Notes under the pieces: generated by a model | Databases searched by the model: none | The model's input: the letters and a program-made list of their open reading frames with translations, nothing else | What the model was told of the DNA's origin: nothing | Assembly (NCBI GenBank): GCA_027487315.1 | Contig: JAIYDW010000015.1 | Location: 59,827-123,826 of the forward strand | Length of the DNA: 64,000 nucleotides | Source of the DNA: Verrucomicrobiaceae bacterium | Lineage (GTDB): Bacteria > Verrucomicrobiota > Verrucomicrobiia > Verrucomicrobiales > Verrucomicrobiaceae | Direction of reading: 5' to 3' | Shown: positions 44,699 to 53,804 of the stretch, piece by piece | Numbering within the stretch: position 1 is the stretch's first letter | How the letters are laid out: each line of letters begins with the position of its first letter | Made by a program: the position numbers and the translations under genes

Positions 44699-46798
44699 GT
44701 GAAACCCGAGTCCCTAGACAGCCCACGCCGCCCCCTCATCCTGGGCGGCATCGCGCTGTCAGTGTTGCTCCTCCTCTCAGCGTTCCAAACCGAATACCTC
44801 CCCACCCTCAAAGCCCTAACCCAAAAAACCGCCTGGTGGATCCAGGACCAAATCCACCTCCACGGCACCCGCGCCCCCGCAGACCCTGAAATCCTCGTCA
44901 TCGGCGTCGACGAAGCCAGCCTCGACCTCAGCAGCGCCTTCCCCGAAGACATCGCCGAATCCCCCACCCTCCAACTCATGCAAAAAGGCTGGCCCTGGCC
45001 CCGCCAGGTCTGGGCAGATCTCCTCGAAAAACTCTTCGCCTCCGGCGCCCGCGCCGTCGCCCTCGACTTCGCCTACGCCACCCCCTCCCCCGACCACCCC
45101 GAGTGGGACGCCGCCTTCAACGCCGTCCTCGAAAAATACAAAGACCGCGTCGTCATCGGTGCCGACCTCCTCTTCTCCGAAAACAAACTCCGCCTCATTC
45201 CCCCCACCGAAACCATCCTCACCACCACCAACCTCCAAACCGAACCCCGCATCGGCTACTTCACCTACTGGCCGGATGAGGACGACGTCGTCCGCCGCAG
45301 CTCCGTCCGCTCCGGAGAAAACACCAACGAAGCCCGCAGCTTCCCAGCTGCCCTCCTCGATCAAGCCCGCATCCCCAACAAAGTCCCCGGCGACCCCCAC
45401 CAACCCCACCTCATCCGCTTCGGCCCCGACAACGCCTACACCCCCATCTCCGCCCACGAACTCTTCATCCCCGCCGTTTGGGACAGCAACTTCGCCGGCG
45501 GCTCCATCTTCAAAGACAAAATCATCCTCATCGGCCCCACCGCCCGCCACTTCCAGGACGACGTCCCCACCCCCATCGGCGTTCTCTTCGGCGTTCAAGT
45601 CCACGCCCACACCACCGCCGCCTTCCGTCACGGCCATCTCCTCAACGAAGTCACCGACTGGAGAATCATCTTCGGCATCGCCCTCACAGGCATTCTCGGC
45701 ACCCTCCTCTTCATCGCCCGCTTCCGCCGCCCCATCATCGGCATCGCCGCACTCTTCGGCACCGTCGCCCTCGCCATCTACCTCCAAACCTACGCCTTCA
45801 ACCAGAGCACCCTCGTCGTCGCCATGCTGCTCCCCGCCTCCGGCTCCGCCCTCGCCGGATTCCTCAGCCTCGGCTACGACTACATGCATGAACGCCGCCA
45901 AAGAGAGCGCCTTCGCTCCGCCATCACCGGCTACTTCTCCCCGGACATGGAGCAGCAAATCCTCCGCCAGCCCGCCTCCTACTTCAAAACCCTCCGCGGC
46001 ACCCATCGCCACATCACCCTCCTCTTCTCCGACCTCCGCGGCTTCACCAGCCTCTCCGAAAAACTCCCCCCCGAACAACTCGTCCTCCAACTCAACGAAT
46101 ACCTCGACCGCATGGTCCAGACCGTCTTCGAAACCAACGGCAGCATCGACAAATTCATCGGCGATGCCATCATGGCCGTCTGGGGCCGCCTCCGCGACAA
46201 CGCCACCGAAGCCGACCTCATCACCGACGCCCGCGCCGCCGCCACCACCGCCCTCCGCATGCGCGAAGAACTGACCAAACTCAACGAACTCTGGGCCACC
46301 CGCGGCATCGAACCCCTCGCCATCGGCGTCGGCCTCCACCAGGGCGAAGCCGTCGTCGGCGACATGGGCTCCCAACTCAAAAAAGAATTCACCGCCATCG
46401 GCGACTCCGTCAACACCGCCGCCCGCCTCGAAAGCGCCACCAAACAATACGGCCTCGACCTCCTCATCTCCGACTCCCTCCGCGCCCGCCTCGGCCCCGA
46501 TTTCCTCTGCCGCACCGCCGACCTCGTCAAAGTCAAAGGCAAGAACGAACCCGTCGCCGTCTTCACCATCCTCGGCAAAACCGAAACCACCCCACCTCCC
46601 CCCGGCCTCGCCGAATTCGAAACCGGCATCCAACTCTACCGCACCGGCGACTTCCCCACCGCCATCACCGCCTTCCAAAAAGCCGCCACCGCCGGCCTCA
46701 ACGACACCCTCACCACCACCTACCTCGAACGCTGCCAGGACCTCATCGACCACCCCCCCGAAACCTGGGACGGCACCTACACCCTCAAATCCAAATAA
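44699..46798 (+). CDS. CHASE2-domain adenylate cyclase
   Basis: A 699-residue membrane protein from GTG 44699. An earlier ATG (44576) would add 41 residues encoded by a simple CTCAC/CTCC repeat, so it is disfavoured. One helix (about 13-29) leads to an extracytoplasmic CHASE2 sensor (about 40-310, VIGVDEASLDL, PRQVWADLLEKL). Three helices and a class III cyclase domain follow. Metal-binding Asp445 (LLFSDLRGFTSL) and Asp489 (FIGDAIMAVWG) are present, with the transition-state Asn/Arg in GDSVNTAARLE. EFTAIGD suggests ATP as substrate. A C-terminal TPR-like tail follows. Confidence 0.9.
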   Translation: MKPESLDSPRRPLILGGIALSVLLLLSAFQTEYLPTLKALTQKTAWWIQDQIHLHGTRAPADPEILVIGVDEASLDLSSAFPEDIAESPTLQLMQKGWPWPRQVWADLLEKLFASGARAVALDFAYATPSPDHPEWDAAFNAVLEKYKDRVVIGADLLFSENKLRLIPPTETILTTTNLQTEPRIGYFTYWPDEDDVVRRSSVRSGENTNEARSFPAALLDQARIPNKVPGDPHQPHLIRFGPDNAYTPISAHELFIPAVWDSNFAGGSIFKDKIILIGPTARHFQDDVPTPIGVLFGVQVHAHTTAAFRHGHLLNEVTDWRIIFGIALTGILGTLLFIARFRRPIIGIAALFGTVALAIYLQTYAFNQSTLVVAMLLPASGSALAGFLSLGYDYMHERRQRERLRSAITGYFSPDMEQQILRQPASYFKTLRGTHRHITLLFSDLRGFTSLSEKLPPEQLVLQLNEYLDRMVQTVFETNGSIDKFIGDAIMAVWGRLRDNATEADLITDARAAATTALRMREELTKLNELWATRGIEPLAIGVGLHQGEAVVGDMGSQLKKEFTAIGDSVNTAARLESATKQYGLDLLISDSLRARLGPDFLCRTADLVKVKGKNEPVAVFTILGKTETTPPPPGLAEFETGIQLYRTGDFPTAITAFQKAATAGLNDTLTTTYLERCQDLIDHPPETWDGTYTLKSK

Positions 46799-46869
46799 CC
46801 CCCCTCGCCTCCCCGCACTCGTCATTCACCTTGCATCCCCCCCACTCGCTATTCACTACTGATACCCCA

Positions 46870-46934
46870 ATCCGCAATCCGCAATCCGCAATCCGCATTC
46901 CGCATTCCGCCCTCCGCCCTCCGCCCTCCGCCTT
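46870..46934. repeat. heptanucleotide tandem array ahead of gatB
   Basis: Nine consecutive 7-base units change gradually: three TCCGCAA, two TCCGCAT, then about four TCCGCCC. CTCTCTACTCTCTACTCC-type repeats follow up to the gatB start. The 46799-46970 gap contains nothing else. Confidence 0.9.
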
Positions 46935-46970
46935 CCCACTCTCTACTCTCTACTCCCCACTCCCCGCCCC

Positions 46971-48434
46971 ATGCCCAAGTACATCGTCACCATCGGCCTC
47001 GAAGTTCACGCCCAACTCAAGACCCAGAGCAAAATGTTCTGCCCCTGCCCCGTCGAGTACGGCTCCGAGCCCAACACCCACACCTGCCCCACCTGCCTCG
47101 GCCTCCCCGGCGCGCTTCCCGTCCTCAACGAGGGCGCCATCGAAAAAACCGTCCTCACCGGCCTCATGCTCGGCTGCACCACCCCACCCATCGTCAAGTG
47201 GGACCGCAAAAACTACTTCTACCCCGACATGCCGAAGAACTACCAGATCACCCAGTTTGATCTCCCCCTCTGCATCGGCGGCGGCGTCCCCCTCTATGAC
47301 CTCGCCTACCCCAAGGACGTCCAAAAAAACATCCCCAACCCCGGCAAAGTCGTCAAACTCACCCGCATCCACCTCGAAGAAGACGTCGCCAAATCCACCC
47401 ACCACGACAAATTCACCACCATCGACTTCAACCGCGCCGGCACCCCGCTGATGGAGATCGTCTCCGACCCCGACATCGACTCCGCCGAAGAAGCCTTCGC
47501 CTATTTGTCCTCCCTCCGCCAAATCCTCGTCTATGGCGGCGTCAGCGATGCCGACATGGAAAAAGGCCAGATGCGCTGCGACGTCAACATCTCCCTCCGC
47601 CCCGAAGGCCAGACCGAACTCGGCGCCAAAATCGAACTCAAAAACCTCAACTCCATCGCCGCCGTCCGCCGCGCCATCCACTTCGAAACCGCCCGCCAAA
47701 CCGAAGCCCTCGACCGCGGCGAAGTCCTCCTCCAATCCACCCGCCGCTGGGATGACGACCGTGGCGAAACCACCCTCATGCGCTCCAAGGAAGACGCGCA
47801 CGACTACCGCTACTTCCCCGACCCCGACCTCCTCCCCCTCCACACCGCCGACATCCTCGCCCGCGTCACACCAAGCCTCCCCGAACTCCCCCACCAAAAA
47901 CGCGCCCGCTTCACCAACGACTACGGCTGCTCCGCCTACGACGCCGACGTCCTCGCCAGCGAGCAATCCCTCGCCGCCTACTACGAAGCCGCAGTCGCCG
48001 CCCAACCCGCCGTCGCCCCCAAAAAACTCGCCAACTGGGTCCTCAACGACCTCCTCGGTGCCCTCAACGACGCCTCCCTCACCATCACCGACTGCCCCCT
48101 CCCCGCCACCGCCCTCGCCCAACTCGTCGCCATCGTCGAGTCCGGCAAAATCAGCGGCAGCCAGGGCAAAGAAGTCTTCGCCGCCATGCTCGCCACCCCC
48201 GGCACCGACCCCGAAACCATCATCAAAGAAAAAGGCTTCGAACAAGTCAGCGACACCGGCGCCCTCGAAGCCATGGTCGACGAAATCCTCGCCGCCAACC
48301 CCGACAAAGTCGCCGAGGTCAAGAGCGGCAACGAAAAAGCCATGAACTGGTTCACCGGCCAGCTCATGAAAGCCTCCAAAGGCAAAGCCAACCCCAAAAT
48401 CCTCTCCGACCTCCTCCGCTCAAAGCTCCTCTAA
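46971..48434 (+). CDS. gatB: Asp/Glu-tRNA amidotransferase subunit B
   Basis: A 487-residue GatB, the subunit that binds mischarged Glu-tRNA(Gln) or Asp-tRNA(Asn) and couples it to amidation. YIVTIGLEVHAQLKTQSKMFC is the family start, with CPCP...CPTCLGLPGALP zinc cysteines. DRKNYFYPDMPKNYQITQFD and the AGTPLMEIVSDPD motif follow. The YqeY-like C-terminal tail domain is complete. gatA and gatC are not in the window. Confidence 0.97.
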   Translation: MPKYIVTIGLEVHAQLKTQSKMFCPCPVEYGSEPNTHTCPTCLGLPGALPVLNEGAIEKTVLTGLMLGCTTPPIVKWDRKNYFYPDMPKNYQITQFDLPLCIGGGVPLYDLAYPKDVQKNIPNPGKVVKLTRIHLEEDVAKSTHHDKFTTIDFNRAGTPLMEIVSDPDIDSAEEAFAYLSSLRQILVYGGVSDADMEKGQMRCDVNISLRPEGQTELGAKIELKNLNSIAAVRRAIHFETARQTEALDRGEVLLQSTRRWDDDRGETTLMRSKEDAHDYRYFPDPDLLPLHTADILARVTPSLPELPHQKRARFTNDYGCSAYDADVLASEQSLAAYYEAAVAAQPAVAPKKLANWVLNDLLGALNDASLTITDCPLPATALAQLVAIVESGKISGSQGKEVFAAMLATPGTDPETIIKEKGFEQVSDTGALEAMVDEILAANPDKVAEVKSGNEKAMNWFTGQLMKASKGKANPKILSDLLRSKLL

Positions 48435-48520
48435 CGTCACCCTCAGCTCCAAACGACACGCGAATGTGTCACAGTTTTTTGCTTGGAGTTTCCAGCGTTT
48501 GCCCCTAAAACAGGAAGCCC

Positions 48521-50209
48521 ATGTTCCCCCAGTTCTCGAAATCCCTGCTCCCAACCCTCCGAGCTAGCACAGCGATTTCGCTCTTCCTGACTCCATTGAG
48601 CCACGGCCAGGACTCCCCCACCCCCCACCAAAGCAGCCTCGGCCTCAAGTTCGCCTCCGTCCCAGGCACCACCGTCCAGTTCGCTACCACCGAGACCCGA
48701 CTCCAGGACTTCAAAGCCTTCGTCCAGGCCTCCGGCTACACCTGGACCTTCACCCCCCACTTTTCCCAAAGCGACGATCACCCCGTCGTCGGCGTCAATC
48801 TCCAGGACGCCTCCGCCTTCTGCAAATGGCTCACTGACACCGAACGCACCGCCGGATCCCTCTCCTCCTCCCAGCTCTATCGCCTGCCCACCGACATCGA
48901 GTGGAGTGCCGCTGGCGGCATGGTCCGCGCTCGCAAACCCGGCAAAGATCTCACCGCCGAAGAAAGCCTCGGTGACCAGCGCCGCTTCCCTTGGGGACTC
49001 AGTTGGCCTCCCCCCGCAGGCGTCGGCAACCTCGCCGAAGGCGACATCCCCACCTACAAAGACGACTTCCGCCACACCTCCCCTGTCGGCAAGTTCGCCC
49101 CTAGCCCCGACGGCCTCTTCGACATCGCCGGCAACGCCTGGGAATGGACCTCCGACCCCGATTCCAAATCCGGCCCCACCACCAACCTTCGCGGCGGCTC
49201 CTGGGCCTACTTCAATGAGGAAAGCCTCCACTCCAGCTACCTCTACGAAGTCCCCCCCGACATTCGCTCTTCCACCATCGGCTTCCGCCTCGTCTTCGAA
49301 GACCGCCAACTCACCTCCCGCCTCATCGCCGAATCCCAAAAAGCACGCGAAACCGAACTCCGCACCGGCCGCGATCAAATGCTTAGCGCCACCCAATCCG
49401 GAGCCAACCTCGAGGAACTCAAAGCCATGCGTGAACGCCTCGCCGGTGCCGCAGCCTCCCCTTCAGCTTCCACTCCCAACCCTTCGACCCTCACCCCCGC
49501 CAAGCCCGGTGAACCCCACACCAACAGCCTCGGCATGACCCTCCTCCCCATCCCCGGCATCAAAACGCTCCTGTCCAAAACCGAAGTCACCGCCGGTTTC
49601 TATGAGGCCTTCCTCAAGGACACCCAACAAACCTGGACAGACAAACCCTCCCACGTCTCCTCCCCCGATCACCCCGTCGCAGGCATCCCCTGGTCCCAAG
49701 CCGCCGCCTTCTGCGAATGGCTCACGAAAAACCAGCAAGCCGCCGGCCTCATCCCCAAAGGCTCCCTCTACCGCCTCCCCACCGACACCGAATGGAGCGC
49801 CGCCGCCGGCCTCAGCGACGAACCCGGCTCCGACCCCTCCGCGCGCAACGGCAAAAACACCACCCACTTCCCCTGGAAACCCGCCACCGCCTGGCCCCCA
49901 CCCCTCCGCGCCGCCAACCTCGACGCCCCCAAAATCCCCGGCTACGCCGACCCCCATCCCTACACCTGCCCCGTCACCTCAAATGAACCCAACGAACTCG
50001 GCTTCTTCGAACTCGGCGGCAACGTCGCCGAATGGTGCGCCGACGCCTGGCCAGACACCCCCGACCACCGCGTCTACCGCGGCGGCTCCTGGCTCTCCTC
50101 CACCCGCGAAGAACTTCTCACCTCCAAACGAAGCCACGCCCCCTTCGAAACGCCTCGTGGAAATGTCGGCTTCCGCTGCGCCTTGGAATTGGCCACCCCC
50201 GCACCCTAA
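48521..50209 (+). CDS. secreted protein with two SUMF1/FGE-fold domains
   Basis: A 562-residue exported protein. The signal peptide ends near residue 29 (SHGQ). Two sulfatase-modifying-factor domains follow, about 38-268 and 335-560. Each has VVGVNLQDASAFCKWLT/PVAGIPWSQAAAFCEWLT, YRLPTDxEWSAAxG, GLFDIAGNAWEW/GFFELGGNVAEW and RGGSW. Neither has the C-terminal cysteine pair of true formylglycine-generating enzyme after RGGSW, so they probably bind ligands (C-type-lectin-like fold) rather than activate sulfatases. The middle linker is helical and Pro/Ser-rich. Confidence 0.85.
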   Translation: MFPQFSKSLLPTLRASTAISLFLTPLSHGQDSPTPHQSSLGLKFASVPGTTVQFATTETRLQDFKAFVQASGYTWTFTPHFSQSDDHPVVGVNLQDASAFCKWLTDTERTAGSLSSSQLYRLPTDIEWSAAGGMVRARKPGKDLTAEESLGDQRRFPWGLSWPPPAGVGNLAEGDIPTYKDDFRHTSPVGKFAPSPDGLFDIAGNAWEWTSDPDSKSGPTTNLRGGSWAYFNEESLHSSYLYEVPPDIRSSTIGFRLVFEDRQLTSRLIAESQKARETELRTGRDQMLSATQSGANLEELKAMRERLAGAAASPSASTPNPSTLTPAKPGEPHTNSLGMTLLPIPGIKTLLSKTEVTAGFYEAFLKDTQQTWTDKPSHVSSPDHPVAGIPWSQAAAFCEWLTKNQQAAGLIPKGSLYRLPTDTEWSAAAGLSDEPGSDPSARNGKNTTHFPWKPATAWPPPLRAANLDAPKIPGYADPHPYTCPVTSNEPNELGFFELGGNVAEWCADAWPDTPDHRVYRGGSWLSSTREELLTSKRSHAPFETPRGNVGFRCALELATPAP

Positions 50210-50230
50210 GCGCCCCCACTTTCATTCGCC

Positions 50231-51994
50231 ATGTCCCAGGACACGAACCCAGCTCCCCAACCAACTCCCACCAAGGTCGGCAAGCCAAACCGCCGAAATC
50301 GGCTCCTGATTCGGCTGCTCATCGTGGGCTCACTTTTGGGCCTCGTGTTGATCTTCACCGCCAGACCCCTCTACCGATTCGGCAAAAAACACTACGCCCA
50401 TTATCGCGCTAACAAGTGCCTGGAACACATGGAATCTCAACAGTGGCTTCAAGCCATGAAGGCCCTCTCAGATGCCAACCGCTACGGACCCGAAGATCCC
50501 GTCGTCCTCCGCGCCACCGTCACCTTTCTCACCAAAACCAGCCGCGATCCACGCAGCCTCATCGTCACCATGAAGCGCCTGATCGCAAGTGGCCACGGCA
50601 CCCCGGCAGACTACCTCACCCTCGCCAAAGCCCATCTCAGCGTCAGTGAAGTCGCCGAAGCCAGAGCCCTTCACACCTCCCTCCCTGACGACCAAAGAAA
50701 CAGCAAGGACGGCCTCGAATTGCTCGCCCAAGTCCTCCGCGCCGAAGGCCGCGCCACCGAAGCCGAAGACACCCTGCGCCGCGCCCTCATGACCGACTCC
50801 AAAAACCCCGAGTCCAAACTTCGCCTCGCCCTCCTCGACTACGAAAACGCCTTCCCCGAAATCCAGTCCCGCGCCCGCCAAACCATGTGGGAACTCGCCG
50901 AAAACAAGGACAAAACCGCCCTCTCTGCCTTCACCTTCCTCTCCCGCGACAAAAACCTCACCGCTCCCGAAGCCAATCGCCTCCTCAAAGCCGCCGAAGA
51001 TCACCCGGACGCAGACCCCTCCCATCGCCTCGAAATCCTCTCCGCCGTCATGCGCATCAACCCCCATCTTCGTGAAGAAATCTTGGATGCCGAGGTCAAG
51101 CGCTACGAAGGCAAGCCCATCCCCCAGCTGGTCGGAGTCGTCGCCTGGCTCGCCCGCGAAAAACAGCACACCCGCATCCTCAAACTCGTCTCCCCCCAGG
51201 TCGCCTTCCAATCCCAGGAAATCTTCCCCTACGTCGCCCAAGCCCTCGGCGAAGAAGGCCGCTGGGCCGACCTCCGCCGCATGCTCACCGGCTCTCAAGC
51301 CATGCCCGTCCAAGGCGCCCGCGTCCAGGTCTGGCTGGCTCAAGCCGCTTCCAAAATCGATCCCTCCGACCGCGACACCCCACGCCAACACCTCGAAAAC
51401 GCCGTCGAACTCGCCTCCAAAAATAACGACCTCGGCAGCCTCGCCTCAGCCGCTCAAGTCTCCGAAGAGCAGGGCCTCTACACCCTCTCCATCCGCGCCT
51501 ACGAACGCATCGCCAAGGCCAGCCCCCGAAATGAGATCGAAATGCTCGAAAAAGTCTACGAACTCGCCTTGCGCAACCGCGACACCCCAAAACTCTTCGA
51601 AATCGGCGAGCGCATCTGCGAACTGCGGCCCGGCAGCGGCCTCTACCGGGACCGCATCCAATACCTCACCCTCCTCACCGGCAACCGCATGGAAACCGTC
51701 GCCCTCTCCCTCGCCACTCACTACGGACAATCCATCGTCGAAGGCCAGACCACCCGCATTCCTTCCGCCCTGCTCCAAGCCCTCTCCGCCTACCGCTTCC
51801 GCGATTCCGCCGCACTCGACGCCTCCTTGCTCGCCCTCCAATCACACTACCCTAACCTCACCCCCGGACAACGCGCCGTCACCGTCGGCCTCCTCCGCTC
51901 TGCAGGCCGCGCCGTCGACGCATTTCGCCTCGCCGAATCCATCAACACCACTCTCCTTCTCCCTGAGGAAGAACTGTTTCTCGGCTCAAAGTAA
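50231..51994 (+). CDS. membrane-anchored TPR-repeat protein
   Basis: A 587-residue protein with a basic N-terminus, one membrane helix (about 26-44, LIRLLIVGSLLGLVLIFTA) and a long superhelical, TPR-like array covering the rest. Examples are LLAQVLRAEGRATEAEDTLRRALMTDSKNPESKLRLALLDYE and AAQVSEEQGLYTLSIRAYERIAKASP. It probably acts as a scaffold facing the periplasm. It converges on the exosortase-EpsI gene with 7 bases between stops. Confidence 0.75.
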   Translation: MSQDTNPAPQPTPTKVGKPNRRNRLLIRLLIVGSLLGLVLIFTARPLYRFGKKHYAHYRANKCLEHMESQQWLQAMKALSDANRYGPEDPVVLRATVTFLTKTSRDPRSLIVTMKRLIASGHGTPADYLTLAKAHLSVSEVAEARALHTSLPDDQRNSKDGLELLAQVLRAEGRATEAEDTLRRALMTDSKNPESKLRLALLDYENAFPEIQSRARQTMWELAENKDKTALSAFTFLSRDKNLTAPEANRLLKAAEDHPDADPSHRLEILSAVMRINPHLREEILDAEVKRYEGKPIPQLVGVVAWLAREKQHTRILKLVSPQVAFQSQEIFPYVAQALGEEGRWADLRRMLTGSQAMPVQGARVQVWLAQAASKIDPSDRDTPRQHLENAVELASKNNDLGSLASAAQVSEEQGLYTLSIRAYERIAKASPRNEIEMLEKVYELALRNRDTPKLFEIGERICELRPGSGLYRDRIQYLTLLTGNRMETVALSLATHYGQSIVEGQTTRIPSALLQALSAYRFRDSAALDASLLALQSHYPNLTPGQRAVTVGLLRSAGRAVDAFRLAESINTTLLLPEEELFLGSK

Positions 51995-52001
51995 CACCCG
52001 C

Positions 52002-53711
52002 TCACTCCGCCCGCTTCATCACCGCCGGCATCAAGTCCTCAATAAACGCCTTCGTCTCCTCCAGGACACCGAACTCCTGCAGCAAATCCTCCTGCCCCAG
52101 AGGTGCCTCAGATACCGGCACAAACACCGACACCATCGACCACCGGTGATTCAGGTTCTTCAAAATCGCATCCTGATACCCCTTCGCAATGTGCCCGTAA
52201 TAATCCGGCCGCGTCGCCCCATCAGACCCCACATACCAATACAAGTTCAACCCGCGCACCCGTACCTTCACTCCATCACTCCCCTCCCCATCACGAAACA
52301 ACCTCAACAGTGTCGCCTCCACCTCGCGCCCACCTCCCATCCGCAACGTCACCACCTCCGAACTCCCAATGATCCACCCCTGCCCCGGCAAACAAACCTC
52401 CGGCCGGTGCAGCGTCCGCTTCCCTGGCCCGCCCACAATCACCGTCGCCAGCACCCCCCTCCCCTTCGGCGACGCATACGAATTCCTCACCAACTCCACC
52501 CCCTCATCCAGCACATCCCGCTCCGCTGCCGACATCCCAAGCACCCTCCCCCCATAGCTCCCCACCTCCAACGGCAACTCCAATTTCACCCCCGCCTCTG
52601 CCAGCTTCAAACTTGCATCCGTCCCCGCGCAAATCGCCAACCCCGCCCCCGCCAAAACGATCCCCGCCACCGCTCCAGCCCAGCCATTCCCTCCGGCTCC
52701 AGACACCTCCTTCGTCACCACCTCCCTCCGACTCGAAATCCGCCGCCAGTGCCGCCTCTCCAACACACTGCACAACGCAAACATCCCCGCCAATGCCACT
52801 CCAAACACGGCAAAACCCGCCATCGAATGGAAAAAACTCATCTCCTGATGCCCGTCAATGTTCCGTCCCACCGCAAACTCCGACCCAAACCAGCTCGACG
52901 CCACCGCTAGCATCACCATCCGCACAAAGTTCCCCGCCATCGCCATCGGAATCGCACTCAAAAACAGAATCAACCGCTTCCCCGGTGACTTCAGCGTCAG
53001 ATACCCGTAAAGCGCGCTGATCATCATTAGCGAAAACAAAGACCGAATCCCACTGCACGGCTCCTCCACATCCAAGCGAAACAAATCCCCCTGCCCCAGT
53101 CCCACCAAAGCATCCGCCGCCGAATACAGCGCAGTCCCCTCCCTCACCACCGAAACCCCGATCAAATTCAAAAACCCGCCCGACAGACTCGCCGTCATCA
53201 TCCTCAACGGAAACGCCAGTCGCTCCTCCAGTGGAAACAACGGCCACATGAACATCAAAAACAGCCACGGAAAAAACAACGCCCTCGCCCATCCCCACCC
53301 GCCCAACAGCACGATCAGCCCCCCAAGCACCAACTGAAACGCCACAAACCCGGGATACCCCGTGTCCACCTTGTAACCCACCCAAAAAAACACCAATCCC
53401 ACCAGAATCCCAGCCAGTCCCCACCACGACCCCGCCATCGACAACCGCTTGATCGCCTCCCGATCCCGATAAATCAGCCACCCCACCAACACCGGCACCA
53501 GCAGGCAGAAATGCCACTCCGAATCCCTCGTCACCTGGTCCATCCACCCCCCCAACACACTCGTCCGCTGCTCCCCCGACCACCGCTGATACGGCCACAA
53601 ACAAAACAACGCCACCAGCGGCACCCCCATCCCCACCAACGCCCGCCACCTGCCGCCTAAAGCCGCCTGCACTTGGGATGGTTCACCCTCTCGCACTTCT
53701 TGATCTCTCAT
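52002..53711 (-). CDS. exosortase fused to an EpsI domain
   Basis: A 569-residue protein from 53711 (MRDQEVREG); an upstream start at 53786 would add 25 residues facing the divergent gene. The N-terminal 8-9-helix exosortase part has the catalytic Cys219 in EEPCSGIRS, Arg264 in AGNFVRM, and His in the GHQEMSFFHSMAGF segment (His295 likely). From about residue 360 a periplasmic EpsI domain follows: PLEVGSYGGRV, LHRPEVCLPGQGW and NLYWYVGSDGATRPDYYGH. Exosortases cut and attach PEP-CTERM-like proteins at the membrane. No sorting-signal protein was seen in the window. Confidence 0.92.
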   Translation of the reverse strand: MRDQEVREGEPSQVQAALGGRWRALVGMGVPLVALFCLWPYQRWSGEQRTSVLGGWMDQVTRDSEWHFCLLVPVLVGWLIYRDREAIKRLSMAGSWWGLAGILVGLVFFWVGYKVDTGYPGFVAFQLVLGGLIVLLGGWGWARALFFPWLFLMFMWPLFPLEERLAFPLRMMTASLSGGFLNLIGVSVVREGTALYSAADALVGLGQGDLFRLDVEEPCSGIRSLFSLMMISALYGYLTLKSPGKRLILFLSAIPMAMAGNFVRMVMLAVASSWFGSEFAVGRNIDGHQEMSFFHSMAGFAVFGVALAGMFALCSVLERRHWRRISSRREVVTKEVSGAGGNGWAGAVAGIVLAGAGLAICAGTDASLKLAEAGVKLELPLEVGSYGGRVLGMSAAERDVLDEGVELVRNSYASPKGRGVLATVIVGGPGKRTLHRPEVCLPGQGWIIGSSEVVTLRMGGGREVEATLLRLFRDGEGSDGVKVRVRGLNLYWYVGSDGATRPDYYGHIAKGYQDAILKNLNHRWSMVSVFVPVSEAPLGQEDLLQEFGVLEETKAFIEDLMPAVMKRAE

Positions 53712-53804
53712 GTCAGTATCCGGCGGGTTGGCCGACGGCGCGGACCTTGCAACGCATTCTTTCTTCTGGCAACTCCCAAACTCCACCGCTATCTCTCACC
53801 CCGT

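Noticed and set aside
44816..46825. 669-codon minus-strand frame opposite the adenylate cyclase
   Set aside because: Gly/Glu/Val/Asp-rich composition typical of an antisense shadow; no motif.
46870..46934. CRISPR-like array
   Set aside because: Units are 7 bases with no spacers; this is a simple tandem repeat.
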